NCBI RefSeq assembly: GCF_033096465.1
Contig: NZ_AP028156.1
Location: forward strand, 3,180,501-3,244,500
Length of the DNA stretch: 64,000 nt
Direction: 5' to 3'
Source of the DNA: Blautia luti
GTDB taxonomy: Bacteria > Bacillota > Clostridia > Lachnospirales > Lachnospiraceae
The notes under the pieces are model-generated. The model did not search any database. It was not told the origin of the DNA and saw nothing but the letters and a program-made list of their open reading frames with translations. Both the position numbers and the translations under genes were made by a program. Below, piece after piece: positions 17,371 to 27,862 of the stretch (within the stretch, counting starts at the first letter, position 1; every line of letters starts with the position of its first letter).

Positions 17371-17625
17371 CTACTTCAATGCTGTCAGAATCCCCATTGC
17401 ATTGTCGTAATCTTTCTCTCCGACCATGATTTCATACAATGTTTTATCTGTTCCAAAGTTCCCACCCATGCTGCGGACGGTTCCCCTGCCCGGGGCTGTC
17501 ATTTTTTCTTCGTGGTTGACTCTCTTTGTTTTGTATTTGATTTTCTCTGAATCTAAGGCTTTACAATACTGCTCATATTTATCCCTGGACGCACCAAGAT
17601 AGACTGTTCTGCTGTCGAATAACAT
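17371..17625 (-). CDS. Small conserved protein, unknown
   Basis: 84 residues, with CAAAGGAGAAATTAATT before the ATG. The sequence reads as a small alpha-beta fold: LFDSRTVYLGASRDKYEQYCKALDS, then a basic middle, then TLYEIMVGEKDYDNAMGIL. The last part resembles small ferredoxin-fold signal-transducing proteins (DUF2007-like), but I cannot assign it. No membrane segment or signal peptide. It lies 82 bp upstream of the Fic gene on the same strand and may be cotranscribed. Confidence 0.65.
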   Translation of the reverse strand: MLFDSRTVYLGASRDKYEQYCKALDSEKIKYKTKRVNHEEKMTAPGRGTVRSMGGNFGTDKTLYEIMVGEKDYDNAMGILTALK

Positions 17626-17844
17626 AATTAATTTCTCCTTTGGGGGTTATGTTTACAGAGTGTTGTGTTTGCACAATTTCCGACCTGCTATAACTGATCC
17701 AGTCTACAGGAAGAATCTCTGCCTGAATAAATATATTTGATTTACAAAAATGATCCTGCCTGCTGGCTCCTCAGTCTGCACACTCCGGAACGTATTCAAA
17801 AAATCATTCCTACAATCTTGCATGCCCAGTAACTATAATAGAAA

Positions 17845-17877
17845 ACAGCAGACATCCGTTTCCAGATCATCTGCTGT
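17845..17877 (-). terminator. Terminator of the Na/Pi cotransporter gene
   Basis: On the minus strand ACAGCAGA pairs with TCTGCTGT around a partly paired loop, followed by TTTTCTATT, 40 bp after the stop codon. The rest of 17626-17918 shows no gene. Confidence 0.75.
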
Positions 17878-17918
17878 CATTATATCATATATATTTATTG
17901 CTTTGTAGTATAAAAGTA

Positions 17919-19727
17919 TTATTCTACCTCTTCCGGTTCCATGCTTCGCATGTGTTCCTCGTTCTTTACGATTTCATACTTCTGGCGATATTCCTTGAAG
18001 TATGTATAATATTCCACGCTGTCAGATGGGTAAATCTTGGAATCATGGATATGCATATCCGGATTCTCGTCTCCACTCTTGAGAAGGGCTACCATTGCAC
18101 TTGCACAATGTGCTGCAATACGGTTGAAGCTGTTAAGAATGTCTGTATATACAGTTCCCTCTTCCAGTCCGCAGTTGCCATTACTCAGACGCTCTACATG
18201 ATGCATCTTCAGCTCATTGCATAAGGATGTGATAATCATTCCAAGAGGTGCAACTCTCTGTGCCATCTCTTTGTCATCATTGAGGAACGCACGACAGGTA
18301 AGGTTAATCTCCTCACGAACTGCTTCCATTACTACATTCAGCTCATCCCAGGCTTCCTGCGAGAAGTTAGTGTGATTATCATGCATTTCACTGGACATAT
18401 AGGCAATGTAGGATGCATGGTCACCGATTCTCTCGAAATCGTTAATGGTATGAAGATAAAGGGAAGCCTGCTTTGTCTGGGCACTGTTCATCTCATGCTT
18501 TGTCAGCTTCATCAGATAGTCACCAAGACGGCTCTCATATTTATCAATCAGGTTCTCTTTTCTCTGTACCTTGTCAAATTTATCCTGCTGATATTCGTTC
18601 AGAAGGTTCATTGCACGGTTAACATTCTTACGAAGCTTCTTTGCCATACCGCTCATGGCACGGTGACACTGTCCGATTGCAAGTGCAGGATAGTTCAGAA
18701 GACGTTCTTCCAGAAGATCAAAGTCTGCTTCATCTTCCAGTTCCTCTGCACTGTCTTTTACAAGCCAACATACCAGCTGTTCAATCTTCGGTATGAACGG
18801 GAAAAGAACACATACTGTTGCTACACGGAATACTGTATTCAGTAAAGCAATTGCAATCGGTGACATGATCATATCCATAAATCCAAAATGTACGACAGCA
18901 TTTACAGTATAGAAGATCACAGACCAGAGGATCAGACCAAACAGGTCATTGATCAGATAAACAAGTGCTGTACGTTTACCATTCTTATTCGCACCGATTG
19001 CTGAGATCAGAACCGGACATGCAGCACCTACACCGATACCAAGAACGATCGGGAATGCACTGGAGAATGTCAGGATACCTGTTACAGATAACGCCTGCAA
19101 CACACCGACTGTTGCAGATGCACTCTGAAGCACTGCTGTAAATGCGATACCTACCAGAATACCGATCAGCGGATTGGAAAACATGGTCAGCATGTTTGTA
19201 AAGGTAGGGCTGTCTTTCAGCGGTGAAACAGCGCCACTCATTGTCTGCATACCTGTCATCAGGATTGCAAAACCAAGCATAATATTACCGATGTTTTTAT
19301 GCACGGAACGCTTACATGCCATACGAAGGATAATACCAATAATCGCTACTACTGCTGAAATTGTTGCAGTGGATAAAATCTTAGCAATTCCATTCTTTCC
19401 ATCAATATAAGAAAGACAGAGAATCCACCCGGTAATACTGGTTCCAATGTTAGCTCCCATGATAATACCGATGGCCTGTTTCAGCTTCATCATACCTGAG
19501 TTAACGAAACCAATGACCATAACAGTTGTGGCAGAAGAAGACTGGATCACGCTGGTAACACCAGTACCCAGAGCAACTCCCTTCAGTGGTGTGTTTGTCA
19601 TTCGATACAGGAAAGCTTCCAGCTTATTTCCGGCAACCATTTTCAGACCATCGCCCATCAATGACATACCAAACAGGAATAACGCTACTCCGCTCAGTAA
19701 TGACAATATCATTGAAAAAATTTCCAT
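17919..19727 (-). CDS. Na+/phosphate cotransporter with PhoU-like C-terminus (NptA/YjbB family)
   Basis: 602 residues from ATG 19727; two adjacent ATGs exist and the second gives better spacing from AAAGGAG. The N-terminal half has two inverted Na_Pi_cotrans repeats with the signatures VTSVIQSSSATTVMVIGFVNSG and AVLQSASATVGVLQALS, whose QSS/QSAS motifs bind phosphate and Na+. Eight or so membrane segments span residues 5-330. Residues about 350-570 are charged helices of the PhoU type (INDFERIGDHASYIAYMS). It may export or import phosphate at the membrane. Monocistronic, with its own terminator. Confidence 0.93.
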   Translation of the reverse strand: MEIFSMILSLLSGVALFLFGMSLMGDGLKMVAGNKLEAFLYRMTNTPLKGVALGTGVTSVIQSSSATTVMVIGFVNSGMMKLKQAIGIIMGANIGTSITGWILCLSYIDGKNGIAKILSTATISAVVAIIGIILRMACKRSVHKNIGNIMLGFAILMTGMQTMSGAVSPLKDSPTFTNMLTMFSNPLIGILVGIAFTAVLQSASATVGVLQALSVTGILTFSSAFPIVLGIGVGAACPVLISAIGANKNGKRTALVYLINDLFGLILWSVIFYTVNAVVHFGFMDMIMSPIAIALLNTVFRVATVCVLFPFIPKIEQLVCWLVKDSAEELEDEADFDLLEERLLNYPALAIGQCHRAMSGMAKKLRKNVNRAMNLLNEYQQDKFDKVQRKENLIDKYESRLGDYLMKLTKHEMNSAQTKQASLYLHTINDFERIGDHASYIAYMSSEMHDNHTNFSQEAWDELNVVMEAVREEINLTCRAFLNDDKEMAQRVAPLGMIITSLCNELKMHHVERLSNGNCGLEEGTVYTDILNSFNRIAAHCASAMVALLKSGDENPDMHIHDSKIYPSDSVEYYTYFKEYRQKYEIVKNEEHMRSMEPEEVE

Positions 19728-19936
19728 CATTTTCTCCTTTGTCGTCTGCCTGATTTTCCACCTCATCTCAGAAAATCGGCGCATAATGTAAGCAGGTTAT
19801 TTTACCTGTCTCTAATCAGAATTTAACCTGCTTTTTACTTTTCCATTCTTATTATGTCACGTCCGGGAGATTATTACAATAATTGTTTTTTCAAAAATTA
19901 CATTTTTTCTATAGCGTTTAAAATGCTGTCTTTTTT

Positions 19937-20065
19937 TTCCTGAATTTTTTTGCAGTTTTCATAAAATTTTCCGGCATGCTCCAAAACCTATCGGAGCATG
20001 CTGGAAAATAACATACAATAAATCGGACAATAAAAGAATATGCCCTCATTCAATCAATCATTGAG
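19937..20065. repeat. Decayed repeat flanking the diguanylate cyclase gene, copy 1
   Basis: 19937-19964 matches 21351-21378 at 26 of 28 positions, and 20043-20065 matches 21387-21409 at 20 of 23, in the same order and orientation. Copy 1 carries an extra ~78 bp between the two blocks, including the hairpin 19967-20008. Confidence 0.6.
19967..20008. repeat. Strong hairpin inside repeat copy 1
   Basis: TTTTCCGGCATGCTCC pairs with GGAGCATGCTGGAAAA (one wobble on the plus strand) around a ten-base loop. It lies in the segment absent from copy 2. Neither side has a clean T tract for a gene that needs ending. Confidence 0.55.
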
Positions 20066-20066
20066 T

Positions 20067-20240
20067 TTACCTGTTCAGCACCGGAGAAATTACCGGTTTT
20101 CCTATTCCCTCAATCAGACCGTCACGCTCAATAGACTTTATCAATTCATGTTCCTGGCCTTTACCATCTTTTAGCTATGCAATTCCTCTGCCTATCATGG
20201 CAAGATACTCTGTATTCCGGAGTTTCTGAACAGTTACATC
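20067..20240 (-). pseudogene. Toxin-antitoxin remnant (RelB-like antitoxin joined to YoeB-like toxin fragment)
   Basis: One minus-strand frame with a single internal TAG encodes NTEYLAMIGRGIA, stop, LKDGKGQEHELI, typical of the C-terminus of RelB/DinJ or Phd-type antitoxins. It continues in frame into KSIERDGLIEGIGKP, which resembles the YoeB/RelE-type toxin segment IxRNGxxEGIGKPEPL. No start or ribosome site remains and the rest of the toxin is frameshifted. I read it as a deletion-fused remnant of a TA pair. Family names come from motif memory and need a profile search. Confidence 0.5.
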
Positions 20241-20244
20241 TTTT

Positions 20245-21141
20245 TTACTGTTTTAACATGCTTTTTTCTTCTTTTTCTCTATACATCCGTTTATCTGCAA
20301 TGTAAATTGCATTTTCTATATCTGTTATCATGTCTTTCATGGTACAGACTCCAAAAGAAATGCTAAGCGGAATTCCTTTTACGTAGGTCTGCTTCATTTT
20401 TTCTCTTAATCTGTCTACTATATTCTGTACCTGTATTTCATCTGTATTTGTCAATATCATCAGAAACTCATCTCCTCCCATGCGGAACATTACTGCCTGA
20501 TCTGCCAGCACATCTTTTAACAGCTGCGCTGCAGACCTGATCATTTCATCGCCAACATGGTGTCCGTACGTATCATTGGTATGCTTTAATCTATCGCAGT
20601 CGGCTGCTATGATACTGATTGGAAAATACTGTGGCTTTATTTCATTTTCTTCCCAATACTCCAGATAACGTCTGTTAAAAAGCCCTGTCATGATATCCGT
20701 CTGTGCATATGCTTCCAGTTGCTTCTGAAGCTTTATCCTGTCAGTAACAATATTTATCAGTCCAACAATGCCAATGATTCTGCCGTCTTTATTTTTTACC
20801 GGGTTTTTGATAATTTCAAGGAACTCTGTCACACCATCTATACAGGTTTCTATAACATATTTACATCCTATTCCGGTTTTGAGAAGTTTTTTATCCTCTT
20901 CATATGCCTTTCGCGCATTTTCTTTGTCCTTTCGAATCTCCATATCCGTTTTTCCGCGAATACTCCATGCTTCTGTATCATCGTGAACAATATGATTCCA
21001 ATAATGAGTACAAAACAGATATCTGCACTGAGTATCTTTGAAATAAATATTGGAAGGAAGTTCTTTTAAAATCGTCTCAATAAATTCCCAGTCAATATTC
21101 GCATTGTCAAAATCCATTTCTTCTAACAAACCAACATCCAT
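20245..21141 (-). CDS. PAS-GGDEF protein (probable diguanylate cyclase)
   Basis: 298 residues from ATG 21141, chosen for GGGGGAGATAAAACC; an in-frame ATG 19 codons earlier has no site. No membrane helix. Residues about 20-140 form a PAS domain (LPSNIYFKDTQCRYLFCTHYW, IIGIVGLINIVTDRI). Residues about 150-290 form a GGDEF domain with DIMTGLFNRRYLE, ADCDRLKHTNDTYGHHVGDE and intact active loop MGGDEFL. It should make cyclic di-GMP in response to an intracellular or membrane-diffusing signal. No RxxD inhibitory site was evident. It lies between two related decayed repeats. Confidence 0.92.
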   Translation of the reverse strand: MDVGLLEEMDFDNANIDWEFIETILKELPSNIYFKDTQCRYLFCTHYWNHIVHDDTEAWSIRGKTDMEIRKDKENARKAYEEDKKLLKTGIGCKYVIETCIDGVTEFLEIIKNPVKNKDGRIIGIVGLINIVTDRIKLQKQLEAYAQTDIMTGLFNRRYLEYWEENEIKPQYFPISIIAADCDRLKHTNDTYGHHVGDEMIRSAAQLLKDVLADQAVMFRMGGDEFLMILTNTDEIQVQNIVDRLREKMKQTYVKGIPLSISFGVCTMKDMITDIENAIYIADKRMYREKEEKSMLKQ

Positions 21142-21201
21142 GGTTTTATCTCCCCCAAAATTTGTCATTATCTTAACTCTATTTTCATGCAAATTCAAAT
21201 A

Positions 21202-21378
21202 TCAGTCATTCAAGCAGCATAGTTTCTTTTTCACTGCATCCTGCAATACCTTGGAGAAATTAATTCCCTTCTCTATAGCCGTAGCATTAATCCATGTAGT
21301 ATTATCAATGTTTTTTTCACAACCTTATCAAAATACTTTTTGGCATATTCTTCCGGAATTTTTTTGCATTTTTCATAA
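21202..21378 (-). pseudogene. HicB-like antitoxin remnant
   Basis: Two minus-strand blocks separated by one frameshift: YEKCKKIPEEYAKKYFDKVV, then TTWINATAIEKGINFSKVLQ followed by DAVKKKL and a stop at 21202-21204. The second resembles the C-terminal ribbon-helix-helix of HicB-type antitoxins (xxEKGINFSQVLQxALKxKL). No start codon or partner toxin is left. The first block overlaps the repeat shared with 19937-19964. Confidence 0.5.
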
Positions 21379-21409
21379 GAACATGACCCTCATTCGATTA
21401 ATCATTAAG
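21351..21409. repeat. Decayed repeat flanking the diguanylate cyclase gene, copy 2
   Basis: Partner of 19937-20065; the two conserved blocks are only eight bases apart here. Confidence 0.6.
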
Positions 21410-21427
21410 CCGGCTTTGGCAGACTGC

Positions 21428-21532
21428 TCATTGCTGCTCCGAGGAAGAATCTTTGTCTGTCCGTTTTCTCCTTTTTTCCAGAACAACACCACTTATCGTT
21501 GTTGTCCCAATGTCAATCCCCGCCGTTTTCAC
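21428..21532 (-). pseudogene. Truncated FGGY-type carbohydrate kinase, N-terminus only
   Basis: A GTG at 21532 overlaps the aminotransferase stop by four bases (GTGA). It opens with KTAGIDIGTTTISGVVLE, the phosphate-1 loop of FGGY sugar kinases, then leaves the family and stops after 34 residues. Full kinases are about 500 residues, so the gene was cut off, probably by the rearrangement that brought in the repeats upstream of the diguanylate cyclase. The coupled arrangement implies that an intact kinase was once cotranscribed with the aminotransferase. Confidence 0.65.
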
Positions 21533-22716
21533 AGCCCAAACTCCTCTGCCAGTTTCTTAAACTCCGGCAGGGAATTGATGATTGTATCATAAGATACACA
21601 GTAAGCCAGTCTCACATAACCCGGGCAGGCAAAAGAACTTCCCGGAACCATGAGAATATTATACTTCTTTCCAGCTTCGCAGAACGCCTTTTCATCTGCT
21701 ACCGGTGATTTCACAAAGAGGTAGAATGCACCCTGCGGTTTGATGCACTCGAATCCGCATTCCTTCAGTCCATTGTATAATGCCAGACGGTTCTTATCAT
21801 ATGCAGCTACATCCACTTCTGCATCTACACATTTGGCAATCACTTTCTGCATCAGGGATGGGGCATTGACACATCCGATGGTACGGTTGGCAATAGCCGC
21901 TGCAGTAATAAGTTCCTCACTGCCATCTGCTTCATCCGGAATTACCAGATAACCAATACGCTCTCCCGGAAGAGACAAAGATTTACTGTAAGAATAACCA
22001 ACAATCGTGTTGTCGTAATATTTTGTCAGATACGGAACCTCTACACCATCATAAGCCAACTCTCTGTATGGCTCATCAGAGATCAGATAAATCACACTTC
22101 CAAATTCCTGCTGCTTTTTCTCAAGAATTGCTGCCAGTTTCTTAATGGTTTCTTCAGAATATACAACACCAGTGGGGTTATGAGGTGTATTTACGATCAC
22201 TGCCCTTGTCTTTGCCGTAATCTTCTGCTCAAACTCCTCAAGATTCGGCTGGAATGTGGTAGTATCCGGAGAGATTTCCACAAGCTTGCCATCAAAATTA
22301 CGCACATATGCACCATATTCCAAAAAGTATGGTGCAAAAACAATCACTTCTTCCTCAGGATTCAGAATCGTCTTGAAAATCACATTCAGACCGCTGGCTG
22401 CTCCAACTGTCATAATCAGATTCTTTGCCGCAAATTTAGTTCCAAAACGGCGGTTCAAAGATTCTGCTATCGTCTGGCGCACATCCTCAAATCCCGCATT
22501 ACTCATATAACCATGAAGCACTGTCGGCTCCACTTCTTTCACCAGATCAATAATAGCCTCCTTCACACACTCCGGCGCCGGAACACTGGGATTCCCAAGA
22601 CTGAAATCATAAACTTTGTCTGCCCCATAGATGGCTCTGAGACGGTTTCCCTCCTCAAACATCATACGAATGGCTGAATTATTTTTTACATAAGGTTTCA
22701 TTTTTTCTGCTATCAT
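21529..22716 (-). CDS. Class I/II pyridoxal-phosphate aminotransferase
   Basis: 395 residues from ATG 22716 (CAGGAG ten bases upstream). AspC/AAT-I fold type: SLGNPSVPAPECV near the N-terminus, cofactor loop GAASGLNVIFKT, NTPHNPTGVVYS, SDEPYRELAYDG with the PLP aspartate, YSYSKSLSLPGERIGY with the Schiff-base lysine (about residue 235), and the C-terminal carboxylate-binding arginine in FACPGYVRLAYC. It probably uses an amino acid and 2-oxoglutarate; the amino-acid specificity is not readable. It overlaps the truncated FGGY kinase by four bases. Confidence 0.92.
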   Translation of the reverse strand: MIAEKMKPYVKNNSAIRMMFEEGNRLRAIYGADKVYDFSLGNPSVPAPECVKEAIIDLVKEVEPTVLHGYMSNAGFEDVRQTIAESLNRRFGTKFAAKNLIMTVGAASGLNVIFKTILNPEEEVIVFAPYFLEYGAYVRNFDGKLVEISPDTTTFQPNLEEFEQKITAKTRAVIVNTPHNPTGVVYSEETIKKLAAILEKKQQEFGSVIYLISDEPYRELAYDGVEVPYLTKYYDNTIVGYSYSKSLSLPGERIGYLVIPDEADGSEELITAAAIANRTIGCVNAPSLMQKVIAKCVDAEVDVAAYDKNRLALYNGLKECGFECIKPQGAFYLFVKSPVADEKAFCEAGKKYNILMVPGSSFACPGYVRLAYCVSYDTIINSLPEFKKLAEEFGL

Positions 22717-22886
22717 AACATCTTCGCTCCTGTCCAAATAATCCCGGCAAACCACCGAAATTCAAAATAATGTCGCAACTGTCCACTTTCTCTTACAGTC
22801 GCATAATCTATCTCCATTTTAACCTTATCATGGTAAAGTGTCAATGTATGAAACAATATACTTGAAAGAGCCAACTACCAGCATAG

Positions 22887-22931
22887 AAAAAGACCGACAG
22901 TCTCCCCTCCCGGATTTCCTGTCAGTCTTTT
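22887..22931 (-). terminator. Terminator of the atp operon
   Basis: On the minus strand AAAAGACTGACAG pairs with CTGTCGGTCTTTTT (one T-G wobble), 16 bp after the atpC stop. Confidence 0.88.
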
Positions 22932-22947
22932 AATAACTCTTATTTTC

Positions 22948-23349
22948 TCAGCTCTTCACACTCAAACGCACCAACGCCCTCTGCAGCTTAGCCTCCACAA
23001 TCTTATAATCATGATCACTCAAACCACCTTTGGCAATCATCTCCTCAGCTCTTTTCTTAGCTTCCTGTGCACGCTGCTCATCAATATCCTCTTTCCACTC
23101 CCAGGTAGTTGCAAGGACACGGCACTTTCCGTTCATAACAGAAAGCATTCCACCAATGCAGGCTGCGGTTCGTCTGCTGCCGTCTTCCATTACCACACTG
23201 GCTTCGCCCATTCCCAGGGCAGTACAGTAATTACAGTGTCTGGCAAGAATGGCCAGATCACCGCTGACAGTTCTGCAGATCACACGCTCCACATTGCCTT
23301 CAAAGAGTAATCCGTCCGGTGTTCCGATTCTCAACGGGAAAGTACTCAT
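22948..23349 (-). CDS. atpC: ATP synthase epsilon subunit (AtpC)
   Basis: 133 residues, last gene of the atp operon, 15 bp after atpD. Epsilon joins the gamma shaft to the c ring and can inhibit ATP hydrolysis. The N-terminal beta-sandwich reads LRIGTPDGLLFEGNVERVICRT and GDLAILARHCN. The C-terminal helical hairpin is EQRAQEAKKRAEEM and DHDYKIVEAKLQRALVRL. Two cysteines and a tryptophan pair (TTWEWKEDID) sit between the domains. GGGGGAAATGTCCTATG precedes the coding frame. Confidence 0.95.
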   Translation of the reverse strand: MSTFPLRIGTPDGLLFEGNVERVICRTVSGDLAILARHCNYCTALGMGEASVVMEDGSRRTAACIGGMLSVMNGKCRVLATTWEWKEDIDEQRAQEAKKRAEEMIAKGGLSDHDYKIVEAKLQRALVRLSVKS

Positions 23350-23364
23350 AGGACATTTCCCCCT

Positions 23365-24771
<1,407 letters not shown>

Positions 24772-24790
24772 CTATCTGTTGGAAATTATA

Positions 24791-25648
24791 TTAAAGACCT
24801 TCTGCACCTGCAACAATCTCCGTGATCTCCTGCGTGATGCTTGCCTGACGCGCTCTGTTGTAATAAAGGTTGAGCTGATCAATCATCTCTTCCGCATTAC
24901 TTGTGGCAGCGTCCATAGCCATACGTCTGGCTGCCAGTTCACTTGCGGTACTTTCGCAGATACCACCATAAACCAGTCCTGCCAGATATTCCGGAACAAT
25001 GGCATCAAATACTGTCTCTCCGTCCGGTTCATAGAGGATCAGATTCTTCGTCTCTATCTTACCGCCGCTTTCCTCTCTGATATCAGTCATAGGAAGCATG
25101 GAAAATACCTCCGGCTGCTGAGAAAGCATGGAATTAAAGACAGTATAGCATAATTCAATATGACCAAAGGTTCCTTTTCGAAATTCCGTGCAGAGCATAT
25201 TTGCCATCTCAAAACAGTCCGCCACAGAAATACTTCCCACTTCTGCAAACTGTTCTGTCAGAGCTTCAATCTCTCTCTGGCAGAAATATTCTACTGCTTT
25301 CTTTCCAACCGGCAGAACCATGTAGTCCTTACCTTCAGCAGAAGCCTCCAGACATTTGAAAAGGTTTGCATTATATCCGCCTGCCAGTCCTCTGTCACCT
25401 GCGATCACTACATAGCAGGTTTTATTGTTGGAAGACTCTTTCGCATAAACGGATGAGAAATCTGTATTCTCCCTTGCAATCTCTTTCAATGTCTCATGAA
25501 GTTCTGTAAAGTACGGACGGCATACCTCTGCACGTTCCTTTGCCTTACGCAGTTTGGAGGATGCTACAAGCTCCATGGCCTTGGTAATCTGCATAGTACT
25601 CTGTACACTCTTGATACGCAGCTTTACCGCTTTCATATTCGAAGCCAT
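24791..25648 (-). CDS. atpG: ATP synthase gamma subunit (AtpG)
   Basis: 285 residues, the central rotating shaft. The N-terminal helix is MKAVKLRIKSVQSTMQITKA with MELVASSKLRKAK; the central GDRGLAGGYNANLFK is the family signature; the C-terminal helix is AEEMIDQLNLYYNRARQ with SITQEITEIVAGAEGL. TTAGGAGGGTATCGT precedes the ATG. Lies between atpA and atpD in the usual order. Confidence 0.97.
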   Translation of the reverse strand: MASNMKAVKLRIKSVQSTMQITKAMELVASSKLRKAKERAEVCRPYFTELHETLKEIARENTDFSSVYAKESSNNKTCYVVIAGDRGLAGGYNANLFKCLEASAEGKDYMVLPVGKKAVEYFCQREIEALTEQFAEVGSISVADCFEMANMLCTEFRKGTFGHIELCYTVFNSMLSQQPEVFSMLPMTDIREESGGKIETKNLILYEPDGETVFDAIVPEYLAGLVYGGICESTASELAARRMAMDAATSNAEEMIDQLNLYYNRARQASITQEITEIVAGAEGL

Positions 25649-25668
25649 ACGATACCCTCCTAATCACT

Positions 25669-27198
25669 TTATTTCTCAGGTCTTGTATTCAGGAAGTTCT
25701 CTGTATACGCATCCAGTACGCTGCGAAGCTTCTGCTCTGTTTCCTGCTCCAGCTTACCTGTTGAGCGGATCTCCTGCATAACCTCTACGCCTGCTGCATC
25801 TGTATCCAGATAGGTATATAATCCTGATTCATATACATTTACATCTTCAACTTTTACTGATTCCAGAACACCCTTTGTAACCGCATAAAGGATTGCAACC
25901 TGCTTCTCTACAGGAACCGGTGCATTCTGGTTCTGTTTCAGAACTTCCACAATACGTGCACCCTGTTCCAGACGTGCCTTTGTATCAGCATCCAGATCAG
26001 AGCCAAACTGTGCGAAGCTCTGCAGCTCACGGTACTGGGAATAGATCAGTTTCAGTGTTCCTGCTACCTTCTTCATTGCCTTGATCTGCGCATCACCACC
26101 AACTCGTGATACGGAGATACCCGGGTTTACAGCAGGCATGATTCCTGAATGGAATAACTCTGTCTCCAGGAATATCTGTCCGTCTGTAATAGAAATAACG
26201 TTAGTAGGAATATAGGCAGATACGTCACCAGCCTGTGTTTCAATGATCGGCAGTGCTGTCATGGAACCGCCGCCATGTTCATCATCCAGCTTTGCTGCAC
26301 GTTCCAGAAGTCTGGAATGCAGATAGAAAACATCACCCGGATATGCCTCACGTCCAGGCGGACGACGAATCAGCAGGGAAAGTGCACGGTATGCAACTGC
26401 ATGCTTACTTAAATCATCATAAATGATCAGCACATCTTTTCCCTTATTCATAAAGTACTCGCCCATTGCACATCCTGAATAGGGTGCGATATACTGCAGT
26501 GGACTTGACTCAGATGCTGTAGCTGCCACAACAATAGTATAATCCATTGCGCCGTTTCTGGTCAGGTTCTCTACTAATGTAGCTACTGTGGAACGTTTCT
26601 GCCCGATGGCTACATAAATACAGATCACATCTTTTCCCTTCTGGTTAATAATGGTATCTGTGGCAATGGTAGTTTTACCGGTCTGACGGTCACCGATGAT
26701 CAATTCTCGCTGTCCACGTCCGATGGGGATCATGGAGTCGATGGCTTTGATACCGGTCTGGAGAGGCTGATATACAGATCTTCTCTCACAGATTCCAGGT
26801 GCCTTGCTCTCGATTGGCCGGAATTCTTTTGTATCAATCGGGCCTGCTCCGTCAATTGGCTGTCCCAGTGCATTTACAACACGTCCAACCATAGCGTCGC
26901 CTACAGGTACAGACACCACCTTGCCTGTACGCTTTACGGTCTGACCCTCACCAATATTCTCATCTGAACCAAAGATTACGATAGAGACACTGTTCTCCTC
27001 CAGGTTCTGTGCCATACCAAAGCTTCCGTCCTCAAATTCCAGAAGCTCTCCTGACATACAGTTTACCAGTCCACTGGCTCTGGCGATACCGTCACCAACC
27101 ATAAGGATCGTACCTGTCTCATTCTGTTGAATGGCATTTTCGTAATATTTTATCTGGCTTCGGATGACCTTGGATATTTCCTCAGGTTTTAATTGCAT
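25669..27198 (-). CDS. atpA: ATP synthase alpha subunit (AtpA)
   Basis: 509 residues, the non-catalytic nucleotide-binding subunit. Walker A is [13 protein letters not shown]; downstream [12 protein letters not shown] and [19 protein letters not shown] are family signatures. N-terminal helices ([15 protein letters not shown]) bind delta. The upstream ribosome site is weak (AAAAGGATGG), so translation may depend on coupling within the operon. A 124-bp gap separates it from atpH, with no gene visible there. Confidence 0.98.
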   Translation of the reverse strand: MQLKPEEISKVIRSQIKYYENAIQQNETGTILMVGDGIARASGLVNCMSGELLEFEDGSFGMAQNLEENSVSIVIFGSDENIGEGQTVKRTGKVVSVPVGDAMVGRVVNALGQPIDGAGPIDTKEFRPIESKAPGICERRSVYQPLQTGIKAIDSMIPIGRGQRELIIGDRQTGKTTIATDTIINQKGKDVICIYVAIGQKRSTVATLVENLTRNGAMDYTIVVAATASESSPLQYIAPYSGCAMGEYFMNKGKDVLIIYDDLSKHAVAYRALSLLIRRPPGREAYPGDVFYLHSRLLERAAKLDDEHGGGSMTALPIIETQAGDVSAYIPTNVISITDGQIFLETELFHSGIMPAVNPGISVSRVGGDAQIKAMKKVAGTLKLIYSQYRELQSFAQFGSDLDADTKARLEQGARIVEVLKQNQNAPVPVEKQVAILYAVTKGVLESVKVEDVNVYESGLYTYLDTDAAGVEVMQEIRSTGKLEQETEQKLRSVLDAYTENFLNTRPEK

Positions 27199-27322
27199 GT
27201 TTCCATTCCATCCTTTTATATTCTATTATTTTGCGCTGTCTGAATTAAAAAATTCAAAAATCTTTCATATCCATATGTCAAATACCCATACAATACGATT
27301 CTCAAATCTGGAATCCAGTTCC

Positions 27323-27862
27323 TTATACTACCATTTCATTCAGTTTCTTGGAAATACCGGAAATACGGCTCTGTACAGTACCGTCGAGCTGCACGCCCTC
27401 CAGTTCCACGCGAAGTCCGCCAAGGACGGATGCATCGGTCTTCTGGACCAGATACACTTTCTTTTCGCTTATCTTCTCAAGCTTCGCTTTCAGAGCTTCC
27501 ATCTGAGTTTCACTGAGCTTCACTGCACTTGTCACTACTGCTTCTGCAATTCCATGTGCACTGTTATAGCGTCGGATAAACTCTTCGCAGCATCCGGCAA
27601 ATTCTCTCAGAATCTTGCGCTCACACAATAATTTCATGAAATTCACCAGATATCTCTCTGCTTGCGCTCCGAAAGCCTCTTCGATCATCTTGAGTCTCTC
27701 TTCTTCAGGAATTGCCGGTTCTCCCAGCAATTTCAGATATCCCGGATTTTCCCTGAAAATCTGTCTGATCGCGATCATCTGCTCCATGATCTGTCCATCG
27801 AGCTTTTCTTCAGCGGCAAGGTCATACAGACTTCCGCCGTAAACTCTGGCAGTTTTTGTCAT
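27323..27862 (-). CDS. atpH: ATP synthase delta subunit (AtpH)
   Basis: 179 residues, part of the stator that ties F1 to the b subunits. Helical N-terminal domain (RVYGGSLYDLAAEEKLDGQ) and C-terminal signature KTDASVLGGLRVELEG. Its ATG overlaps the atpF stop by four bases (ATGA), so translation is coupled to atpF. Confidence 0.95.
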   Translation of the reverse strand: MTKTARVYGGSLYDLAAEEKLDGQIMEQMIAIRQIFRENPGYLKLLGEPAIPEEERLKMIEEAFGAQAERYLVNFMKLLCERKILREFAGCCEEFIRRYNSAHGIAEAVVTSAVKLSETQMEALKAKLEKISEKKVYLVQKTDASVLGGLRVELEGVQLDGTVQSRISGISKKLNEMVV

